Shown: positions 4,892 to 10,324 of the stretch, in pieces
How the letters are laid out: each line of letters opens with the position of its first letter
Position numbering within the stretch: the stretch's first letter is position 1
From: Dehalococcoidia bacterium
GTDB lineage: Bacteria; Chloroflexota; Dehalococcoidia; Dehalococcoidales; Fen-1064
Direction: 5' to 3'
Assembly (NCBI GenBank): GCA_003153955.1
Contig: PMCB01000133.1
Location: forward strand, 3,516-13,839
Length of the DNA stretch: 10,324 bases
Made by a program: the position numbers and the translations under genes
Notes under the pieces: model-generated
The model's input: only the letters and a program-made list of their open reading frames with translations
Told to the model about the DNA's origin: nothing
The model's database searches: none

Positions 4892-6565
4892 TTATTTCCG
4901 GCGAATGACAGCAATTATTAACAACAAACTGAGCAGCAGAGCAGCGATGTACCCGATAAACCCCAGCAGAGGGATGCTCCCGATAAAAGGCGGTACCTTC
5001 GATAGAACGATCATCGAAGACGAGATTAACAATGCTGAGATAATAATTGTCAGCGATGTGCGGTTGGCGATGCGTTCCATCGTTAAACGTATCGGCTCCA
5101 GCCCGATATGCTCGAATTCAATCCTGAACCGCCCTTTTCTGAACTCCTTGACCACAATACCGATATCGTAAGGCAGGTCTCTGGCGGTATCCAGGACGTC
5201 GTTTAACCAATAAAACAATCCAAAAGGTTGACTGAACGGATTAAACTTCTGATTCAAAATAGTCTGGGCAAACGGTTTACCGAGCTCCATCAAATTGAAA
5301 TCTGCATGAAGCGAGGCGGCGATTTCCTCCTGAATGGCAATACTTTTAGTGACCCAAAGCAGCTGGGGCCGGAGCCTTCCGCCGTGCGTCATGATGGCCC
5401 GCATCATGGCGAAAAGCATCCCGGCAAGCCGGAGTTCGCCTGCCGAAACATCGCCGTATTCATTGATTATCGCGGACATTTGAGGCTCTAAATCTTCGGC
5501 GGGGATCGTATCCTCCGATTCCATCAGTTCGTTTAGCGCCCTGGCAACCCGTTTTTCATCACGAATTGAAATAAAATACACCAGTTTAGCTAATCTTTCC
5601 CGGTCGCGGAGTGAGAGGGTGGCCATCATGCCGTAGTCCACCAGGCCGATAACGTTATCCGGTAAAACAATGAGATTTCCGGGATGGGGGTCGGCATGAA
5701 AAAAGCCAAATTGGAATGTCGACTTGAAACCGAGAATCGCACCGCGCCTGGCTATCAACTTCAGGTTATAACCTTCATCGGTAAGTTTCTGAGTATTCGA
5801 GATATTGATGCCGTCCAGGAATTCCATCGTTATGATATGCCTGGTACTCAATTCCATATAAACTTCAGGAACATGTATGGTGTCATCATCCGCGAAATTC
5901 TGGGCGAAGCGCCGTATATTATAAGCTTCGGACTTGAAATCGAGTTCCTTTTTCATCTGCCGGTCAAACTCTTCAACCAGCCCGACAGCGTTAATCAGGT
6001 AGAGTGTCGGAGAGTAACGCTCAGCCAGCACCGCCAAATTGCGCATGATGTCGATATCCGCTTCCGTGCTCTCAACGATATTGGGGCGTTGGACTTTAAG
6101 AACTACCTGTTTCCCCTTATAAACCGCGCGGTGCACCTGCGCCAGAGACGCAGCAGCAAGAGGTTCATCATCGAAGCTGTCAAAAACTTCAGCGATGGGC
6201 CGCCTCAATTCTGATTCTATAATGTCTCTTACCTGCGCTGAAGGAATAAAATTAACCGAGTTTTGCAGCTTCTTCAACTCGATGATTATATCCGGCGGGA
6301 CCAGATCGGGACGGGTGCTGAGCAGCTGCCCCAACTTGATGAATGTCGGTCCCAATTCCTCGATGGACAACCTGATTCTTTGTGCAATATTGACTTCCGG
6401 TATTTTACATTCGCGTTTCAGTATCCCCCGTTCAACGTGGACGCACTCCCATACGTGGACCTGGTTCATTGCTTCGCCAAAACCGTATTTCGCCAAAACG
6501 TTGACTACATGCTGAAACCGCCTGACGCGGTTGAGGGCAACCCGCGGTGTTGTTAAACCGGGCAT
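4892..6565 (-). CDS. AarF/ABC1/UbiB-family atypical protein kinase-like protein with C-terminal membrane hairpin
   Basis: The 557-residue protein is full length for the family. It shows the family hallmarks in order: the KxGQ motif (KLGQ, 77-80), the Ala-rich loop (PLAAASLAQVHRA, 135-147), the ATP-site lysine Lys157 in VVLKVQRP, and the ExD motif in KELDF (Glu207, Asp209). The catalytic segment is FFHADPHPGNL (288-298) and the metal-binding motif DYG begins at Asp310. Residues about 503-521 and 529-552 are two hydrophobic segments, so the protein is probably anchored in the membrane by its tail. Relatives such as UbiB and COQ8 are ATPases or kinases supporting quinone and isoprenoid lipid metabolism, but no quinone gene is nearby. 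The ATG at 6563-6565 has GAAGGA six bases upstream. It follows hsp20 after 124 bases and may share its transcript. Confidence 0.9.
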   Translation of the reverse strand: MPGLTTPRVALNRVRRFQHVVNVLAKYGFGEAMNQVHVWECVHVERGILKRECKIPEVNIAQRIRLSIEELGPTFIKLGQLLSTRPDLVPPDIIIELKKLQNSVNFIPSAQVRDIIESELRRPIAEVFDSFDDEPLAAASLAQVHRAVYKGKQVVLKVQRPNIVESTEADIDIMRNLAVLAERYSPTLYLINAVGLVEEFDRQMKKELDFKSEAYNIRRFAQNFADDDTIHVPEVYMELSTRHIITMEFLDGINISNTQKLTDEGYNLKLIARRGAILGFKSTFQFGFFHADPHPGNLIVLPDNVIGLVDYGMMATLSLRDRERLAKLVYFISIRDEKRVARALNELMESEDTIPAEDLEPQMSAIINEYGDVSAGELRLAGMLFAMMRAIMTHGGRLRPQLLWVTKSIAIQEEIAASLHADFNLMELGKPFAQTILNQKFNPFSQPFGLFYWLNDVLDTARDLPYDIGIVVKEFRKGRFRIEFEHIGLEPIRLTMERIANRTSLTIIISALLISSSMIVLSKVPPFIGSIPLLGFIGYIAALLLSLLLIIAVIRRK

Positions 6566-6628
6566 AACTTTTCCTTCACCAGCTGCATTATTTTTAGCGT
6601 ATTCTCAATCTGATGATGATATTGCCCA

Positions 6629-6653
6629 CCGGGAGAATCCAGGATTTTCCGGG
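6629..6653. repeat. Imperfect inverted repeat between hsp20 and the UbiB-like gene
   Basis: GGAGAAT (6632-6638) pairs with ATTTTCC (6644-6650) around CCAGG, with one G-T pair. Two more C-G pairs form beyond a G-G mismatch. No T run follows on either strand, so it is unlikely to be a strong intrinsic terminator. It might reduce read-through or stabilise the hsp20 message end. Confidence 0.3.
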
Positions 6654-6689
6654 AGAGCAAATATATTAATTTAACGGCAGTAAAGAAAA

Positions 6690-7178
6690 TTATTCTTTCG
6701 GTTTTTTAAACTCGACGTTGATCTTCTTGGCTTTGGCTCCGGCTGTCCGCTGAAGCTTTATGTTCAGGATGCCGTCTTCATATGTCGCCGCGATATTTTT
6801 GATATCGAGATTGGCCGGTAACGGAATCGAGCGATAGAAGGTTCCGTAAGAAATTTCATTTCTGGAATACTCCTGGTCTTTGATGCCTGACTCCGGTTTT
6901 CTTTCGCCTTTAATATTCAACGTGTCATTGGAAACCGAGACATCCACATCCTCTTGATTGACGCCGGCAAGATCGACCCTAATTTCTAAATTGTCGCCTC
7001 GCTCAAAAACGTCGACAGCAGGTGACCAGCCCTTGATTTCTTCCGGGATCCGCGACCAGACGGCATGCATCGCCGGCCGGACGATATCCTCCTCGAAACG
7101 CCGACGCATTTCCTCCATTTCCCGGGTGGGACGGACGGGCCAGGGATTTTGATTCATGTTCCAATTGTCTTGTGCCAT
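6690..7178 (-). CDS. hsp20: Small heat-shock protein, Hsp20/alpha-crystallin family
   Basis: The 162-residue protein has a variable N-terminal arm (1-50) rich in Arg, Glu and Trp/Pro. An alpha-crystallin domain follows from WSPAVDVFE (51-59) to about residue 143, containing VDLAGVNQEDVDV, the YGTFYRSIPLP stretch (111-121) and ATYEDGILNIKL (131-142). The tail has the short I-x-V motif (I153-N-V155) used to dock on neighbouring dimers in the oligomer. It should act as an ATP-independent holdase for unfolding proteins in the cytoplasm. The ATG at 7176-7178 has AAGGAGG with good spacing. I see no CIRCE-type operator upstream. The neighbouring genes, thiol peroxidase upstream and the kinase-like gene downstream, fit a stress-related setting. 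Confidence 0.94.
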   Translation of the reverse strand: MAQDNWNMNQNPWPVRPTREMEEMRRRFEEDIVRPAMHAVWSRIPEEIKGWSPAVDVFERGDNLEIRVDLAGVNQEDVDVSVSNDTLNIKGERKPESGIKDQEYSRNEISYGTFYRSIPLPANLDIKNIAATYEDGILNIKLQRTAGAKAKKINVEFKKPKE

Positions 7179-7256
7179 TAACAGCCTCCTTAATTTATTG
7201 CATCTATACGCTTTCTATTAGTTATATTGACACGTAAAGAATAAATAACACATAAA

Positions 7257-7262
7257 ATTATA
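7257..7262 (-). promoter_or_regulatory. Possible -10 box for hsp20
   Basis: A perfect TATAAT lies on the minus strand about 79 bases before the hsp20 start, in an AT-rich 130-base gap. No good -35 hexamer stands 16-18 bases upstream, so the call rests on the -10 box alone. Confidence 0.25.
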
Positions 7263-7308
7263 ACGAAAATAATTACAATTTCATGACATTTGAAATAATC
7301 ATGGCGGT

Positions 7309-7824
7309 TTAAGCCAGTATTTGCTTCAAAGCTGCAATCGCCTTATCGTAATCGGGGGCCTGTCCTACCTCGGGCACATATTCCACGTAGCGCACGATAT
7401 CATTCGCATCGATAATGAAAACTGCCCGGCTCAACAGGCGCAAATCCTGAATTAAAACCCCATAGTCAGTGCCGAATGACGCATGCTTGTAGTCAGACAG
7501 TGTTTTCAGATTTTTTATTGCTTTAGCCCCGCAATACCGGGCCTGCGCGAACGGCAGATCCATGCTGATTGTATAAATGACGACTTCTTTATATACTCCG
7601 GCCTCTTCTTCGAACCATTGGGTCTGCAGGTCGCAGACACCTGTATCCAATGAATGCACGACGCTCAATAGCCGCACCTGTCCCTTGCTCTGTGAAAGAC
7701 TGATTTCACTGAAATCAATCGCGGTCAAAGTGAAATCAGGCGCTTTCTGCCCGACTTTGATCTCCGGTCCAACCAGTGTGAAGGGCTTACCTTTGATCGT
7801 TGTTGTGCGCTTAATCATTGCCAT
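7309..7824 (-). CDS. tpx: Thiol peroxidase (atypical 2-Cys peroxiredoxin, Tpx)
   Basis: The 171 residues match the length and order of Tpx: a beta-hairpin start with FTLVGPEIKVGQKAPDF, then the active-site region SLDTGVCDLQT with peroxidatic Cys64. YTISMDLPFAQARYCGA carries the likely resolving Cys98, followed by LSDYKHASFGTDYGVLI and the conserved Arg133 before AVFIID. The enzyme reduces hydrogen and alkyl hydroperoxides, forms a Cys64-Cys98 disulfide and is recycled by thioredoxin. One residue is unusual: the PxxxTxxC motif has His57 (codon CAT) where nearly all peroxiredoxins have Pro. The remaining active-site residues look intact, so activity is likely but not certain. The ATG at 7822-7824 has AGGAGG eight bases upstream. 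Oxidant defence fits an oxygen-sensitive anaerobe with PFOR. Confidence 0.94.
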   Translation of the reverse strand: MAMIKRTTTIKGKPFTLVGPEIKVGQKAPDFTLTAIDFSEISLSQSKGQVRLLSVVHSLDTGVCDLQTQWFEEEAGVYKEVVIYTISMDLPFAQARYCGAKAIKNLKTLSDYKHASFGTDYGVLIQDLRLLSRAVFIIDANDIVRYVEYVPEVGQAPDYDKAIAALKQILA

Positions 7825-7932
7825 TTAGTTTGCCTCCTGATATTTTATTTGAGGATTTCTGATTTAAGTAAAATTTAAAAATTTCCCGCCGGTAACCCAC
7901 AAGACTCAGCGATGGTCGTCACTACTAAATTT

Positions 7933-8442
7933 CTACCAGTGTTCGTAAGCAACTAATTCACTCTGTGGTTTACGTTTTTTAATGCCGGGTTGGGCATCGG
8001 CATAACCCAGCGGGGTAAAGACAATTGGTTCCACTTCATCCGATAAACCTAATACCTCTCTGGCCGCCACCGGGTCAAAAGCGGTAATCCAGCACGTTCC
8101 TAATCCCAGCCTGGCCGCGGTTAATATCAGGTGGTCCATCGCGATGGCAACATCGACATCGTAATAATTCTTGCCGTCCCGGCGGATCCATGCTATTGCG
8201 GGGACAGCACACCCGCAAATTATAATCGGGGCCCCTACAAACCAGGGAGCATTATATATCCTTCTCAATTCGGTTTCTTTCCCCGCCGTATGGATGATAA
8301 TAAATTTGAATGGCTGACGGTTTGCAGCTGTGGGTGCCATCCGCATGGATTCGAGGAGCAGATGTAACTTTTCTTCTTCCACCGGGTCGGGCCGGTAAGC
8401 GCGTGTGCTGGAGCGTTTTTGAATAACTTCAATAATATCCAT
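7933..8442 (-). CDS. Nitroreductase-family FMN oxidoreductase
   Basis: The 169-residue protein is a short member of the nitroreductase superfamily. FMN-contact motifs are visible: KRSSTRAYRPDP at 9-20, APTAANRQPFKFI at 36-48, the helix with DVAIAMDHLILTAARLGLGTCWI at 97-119, and FTPLGYADA at 142-150. Such proteins form homodimers that use NAD(P)H to reduce nitro compounds, quinones, enones or flavins; the physiological substrate cannot be read from the sequence. It lacks the long C-terminal extension of NfsA types. The ATG at 8440-8442 has a GGGGGA stretch upstream, a moderate ribosome binding site. It is divergent from the cheB-cheR gene and 108 bases upstream of tpx, and a dyad lies in its probable promoter. 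Confidence 0.9.
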   Translation of the reverse strand: MDIIEVIQKRSSTRAYRPDPVEEEKLHLLLESMRMAPTAANRQPFKFIIIHTAGKETELRRIYNAPWFVGAPIIICGCAVPAIAWIRRDGKNYYDVDVAIAMDHLILTAARLGLGTCWITAFDPVAAREVLGLSDEVEPIVFTPLGYADAQPGIKKRKPQSELVAYEHW

Positions 8443-8463
8443 TCATTATCCCCCGCGAAATTA

Positions 8464-8492
8464 GTTGTAATTTATGCAATTTGTGTAAACAA
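8464..8492 (-). promoter_or_regulatory. Candidate nitroreductase promoter with internal dyad operator
   Basis: On the minus strand, TTGTTT (8492-8487) and TACAAC (8469-8464) are 17 bases apart and would start transcription about 15 bases before the ATG. Filling the spacer is a 19-base dyad of form TTTAnnCAAnTTGnnTAAA (8471-8489), with seven matched pairs about base 8480. That position suits a repressor such as a MarR- or HxlR-type regulator, but no regulator gene is in the window. Confidence 0.4.
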
Positions 8493-8730
8493 CGGCAGGT
8501 GAATCCTTGAAATAACCTGCATTCCAAAAACATGCCCCGCCTGCACGCCCGGGAACCTTCAATTGCGCTTCATGACGCAAAATTTAGGAAGATCCGCCTT
8601 CAAACACAGTACCTGTTTCCTTCTAAAATAGTTATAAAATTTAATCGAAAAATGTTTCAAATTTGTGAAATATAAAAAGGCCAAACTCAAAATACAAACG
8701 CCGAACGTCTCAAAAATACCAAAATTGTTC

Positions 8731-8759
8731 TTTCAAAACCAATATAGTTTTGTTATGAT
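8731..8759 (+). promoter_or_regulatory. Candidate promoter of the cheB-cheR gene
   Basis: An extended -10 element, TGTTATGAT (8751-8759), has the TGn form followed by TATGAT. A weak -35 (TTTCAA, 8731-8736) lies 17 bases upstream. The inverted repeat CAAAAC (8734-8739) / GTTTTG (8747-8752) overlaps the -35 and runs into the -10, so a bound regulator could block the promoter. The implied leader is about 55 bases. Confidence 0.4.
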
Positions 8760-8809
8760 GAGGCTGTTTGATAAATATAGATCAAATATATTCATTCACA
8801 TCACAGACC

Positions 8810-8818
8810 GGAGGTGAT
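8810..8818 (+). promoter_or_regulatory. Strong Shine-Dalgarno sequence fixing the TTG start of cheB-cheR
   Basis: GGAGGTGAT is complementary to the 3' end of 16S rRNA over nine bases. It is followed after ATA by TTG at 8822-8824, so the core GGAGG is seven bases from the start. No ATG in this frame lies nearby, so the site decides the start. Confidence 0.85.
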
Positions 8819-8821
8819 ATA

Positions 8822-10324
8822 TTGTTTCAGGGTAAACCGAAAGCATTGAAGGGTCAGCGCCAACCTCAAGAGAAAAATAAAACCGCTGAAACCGCTCCGG
8901 AGACCGGAGGCAATAAAGCCCTGCCCTCTGAAAATAATTTCCCCGTTGTAGCGTTGGGAGCTTCAGCCGGGGGGTTGGAGGCTTTTACCCAATTCCTTAT
9001 TGGATTAGCCCCGAAGAGCGGGATGGCCTTCATCATTATCCAGCATCTCGATCCTTCTCACCCAAGCAGTCTGGTTGAACTACTTGGCAGGGTCTCCCCA
9101 ATACCCATCGTCGAAGCTATTGAAGGTGTGGTCATTAGTCCGGACCATGCTTATATCATTCCACCCGGCAAGTCTTTGTCCATCCATAAACGCACACTGA
9201 GCATTGCCGGCGATCAGGAACATCCGGGAATCACCCATAGTATCAATCACTTTTTCAGCTCTTTGGCGGAAGACATCGGGGAAAGGGCAGTCGGTATTAT
9301 TCTTTCCGGTACCGGTAATGATGGCACCGAAGGGGCCCGGGCAGTAAAAATCCATGACGGATTGATTATAGTTCAGGAGCCTGAGTCGGCTAAATATGAC
9401 GGCATGCCCAAATCGGCAATTGAAAGCGGAGTGGCGGATTATATCCTGACTCCTGAGGCTATGCCGGGTGTCCTGAAAGAGTATCTTGACCAGTCATTTT
9501 ATACACGGGATAAAGTCCGTCAGGCTTTGAAGAAAGACGATGTTAACATGAAAAACATCTTCTCCCTGGTGAAAGTGCGAACCGGGCGTGACTTTTCAGG
9601 CTATAAACTTTCCACCATCACCCGCCGGATTGAACACCAGATGGCGGTAAACTCGATTGATACCGTAGGGAATTATCTCAAGTTTCTCAGGGAAAACCCC
9701 ACCGAGATTGAGGCCCTGATGAAAAACTTTCTAATCCAGGTGACGTCCTTCTTTAGAGATAAGGAAGGTTTTGAATCATTGAAGCAGAAAATATGCCAAA
9801 TGCTCAAAGATAAACCCGAAGGCAGCCAGTTAAGGGCGTGGGTTCCCGGCTGTTCCATCGGAGAAGAAGCCTATTCCATCGCTATTATCATAATGGAATG
9901 CATCCAGGAATCAGGCCGCCGTTATGATGTCCAGGTATTCGGCACGGATCTGGACTCAGCAGCAATTGCAATTGCGAGGGCGGGGACTTACCCGGCCGCC
10001 ATTGCTAAAGACGTTGACCAGAAGCGTCTGGATGAATTCTTTAATAAAGTGGACCATTCCTGGCAAGTTAAGAAAAACGTCAGACAAGATGTCATTTTTG
10101 CGGTGCATGATGTGGTAACTGACCCTCCGTACTCACGGATGGACGTAATATCGATGCGGAATCTGCTCATTTACTTTGACTCCGAATTACAAAAGAAAGT
10201 CGTACCAACGCTGCAATACGCGCTCAACGAAAAGGGCCTTCTTTTTCTGGGCACATCTGAAACAATCGGAGAATTTACTGAGCTGTTCATTACCCTCGAT
10301 ACCAAATATAGAATCTATCAGGCT
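8822..10324 (+). CDS. CheB methylesterase-CheR methyltransferase fusion protein, 5' part (continues beyond window)
   Basis: An unbroken frame of 501 codons runs from TTG at 8822 to the window end. Residues 1-40 are a polar linker rich in Lys, Gln, Glu and Pro. The CheB methylesterase domain (about 41-225) has the catalytic triad: Ser48 in GASAGG, His75 in IIIQHLDP and Asp167 in LSGTGNDGTEG. The CheR domain starts near 243: an N-terminal helical part with YKLSTITRRIEHQ and NFLIQVTSFFRD is followed by the SAM-binding fold. That fold shows WVPGCSIGEEAYS (340-352), FGTDLDSAAIAIARAGTYP, DPPYSRMDVISMRNLLIYF (434-452) and FLGTSETIGEF. CheR adds and CheB removes methyl groups on chemoreceptor glutamates. 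No receiver domain precedes CheB, as is normal for these fusions. Related fusions usually continue into coiled-coil, PAS and kinase or GGDEF domains, so the visible part is probably under two-thirds of the protein. No chemoreceptor gene is in view. Confidence 0.93.
   Translation, partial: MFQGKPKALKGQRQPQEKNKTAETAPETGGNKALPSENNFPVVALGASAGGLEAFTQFLIGLAPKSGMAFIIIQHLDPSHPSSLVELLGRVSPIPIVEAIEGVVISPDHAYIIPPGKSLSIHKRTLSIAGDQEHPGITHSINHFFSSLAEDIGERAVGIILSGTGNDGTEGARAVKIHDGLIIVQEPESAKYDGMPKSAIESGVADYILTPEAMPGVLKEYLDQSFYTRDKVRQALKKDDVNMKNIFSLVKVRTGRDFSGYKLSTITRRIEHQMAVNSIDTVGNYLKFLRENPTEIEALMKNFLIQVTSFFRDKEGFESLKQKICQMLKDKPEGSQLRAWVPGCSIGEEAYSIAIIIMECIQESGRRYDVQVFGTDLDSAAIAIARAGTYPAAIAKDVDQKRLDEFFNKVDHSWQVKKNVRQDVIFAVHDVVTDPPYSRMDVISMRNLLIYFDSELQKKVVPTLQYALNEKGLLFLGTSETIGEFTELFITLDTKYRIYQA

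Larger units (their letters stand above)
8443..8821. other. Divergent intergenic region between nitroreductase and cheB-cheR
   Basis: This 379-base spacer contains no protein-like reading frame. It carries the nitroreductase promoter and dyad near 8464-8492, and an inverted repeat GCAGGT (8495-8500) / ACCTGC (8515-8520). A second inverted repeat is TTGCG (8563-8567) / CGCAA (8576-8580). An AT-rich tract at about 8630-8690 includes TTTCA (8655-8659) / TGAAA (8666-8670), and the cheB-cheR promoter lies at about 8731-8759. None of the stem-loops has a T run that would make it a clear terminator. Confidence 0.6.

Noticed and set aside
7227..7255. A perfect TTGACA on the plus strand, like a -35 box.
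   Set aside because: No good -10 box stands at the right distance and no plus-strand gene follows; the downstream gene is on the minus strand.
8563..8580. TTGCG-N8-CGCAA stem as a terminator or regulatory element.
   Set aside because: The arms are five bases with no T run and no clear relation to either promoter. It is within chance expectation for a spacer this long.
9080..9355. A 91-codon open frame antisense to the cheB domain.
   Set aside because: It lies wholly opposite the well-supported CheB domain and has no recognisable motif, so it is a shadow frame.
1..10324. CRISPR array, insertion sequence, phage or toxin-antitoxin system.
   Set aside because: I saw no regularly spaced direct repeats, no transposase or integrase motifs and no paired small genes of that type anywhere in the window.

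Overview
The window looks like chromosomal DNA of a strictly anaerobic or ferredoxin-based bacterium. The main evidence is a complete four-subunit 2-oxoacid (probably pyruvate):ferredoxin oxidoreductase operon followed by a HoxU/NuoG-like iron-sulfur protein. The gene mix (split PFOR, Hsp20, Tpx, small nitroreductase, AarF/UbiB kinase with a membrane tail, CheB-CheR fusion) and the style of the intergenic hairpin repeats suggest Chloroflexota, perhaps Dehalococcoidia. That assignment is an inference from general resemblance, not a demonstrated one.

Layout. Positions 1-330 (+) hold the 3' end of a zinc-type medium-chain dehydrogenase, followed by a probable terminator. Everything from 401 to 8442 is on the minus strand. 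Read in the direction of transcription, the first block is tRNA-Arg(CCG) (4399-4324), then porG-porD-porA-porB (4271-1303), a three-cluster iron-sulfur protein (1247-528) and tRNA-Pro(UGG) (476-401). The por genes are tightly packed: TAATG stop/start overlaps at porD/porA and porA/porB, and the porG stop lies against the porD ribosome binding site. This block would oxidise a 2-oxoacid with CoA, put the electrons on ferredoxin and possibly pass them on through the HoxU-like protein. A 490-base spacer (4400-4891) with hairpin and palindrome repeats separates it from the next genes.

The second minus-strand group comprises a nitroreductase (8442-7933), a thiol peroxidase (7824-7309), a small heat-shock protein (7178-6690) and an AarF/ABC1/UbiB kinase-like protein (6565-4892). 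Gaps of about 110-130 bases and good ribosome binding sites before most of them suggest separate or loosely linked stress and redox genes rather than one tight operon. A 379-base divergent spacer separates the nitroreductase from a large plus-strand gene that starts at a TTG (8822) behind a full GGAGGTGAT Shine-Dalgarno sequence and runs off the window. It encodes a fused CheB methylesterase-CheR methyltransferase, the usual front end of a multidomain sensory protein.

Most of the content belongs to known families, and I see no clear new multigene system. The points most worth a second look are the HoxU-like protein wired to the por operon with an apparently incomplete C-terminal cysteine site, the His-for-Pro change in the Tpx active-site motif, the dyad in the nitroreductase promoter, the inverted repeat in the cheB-cheR promoter, and the repeat-bearing spacer at 4400-4891.
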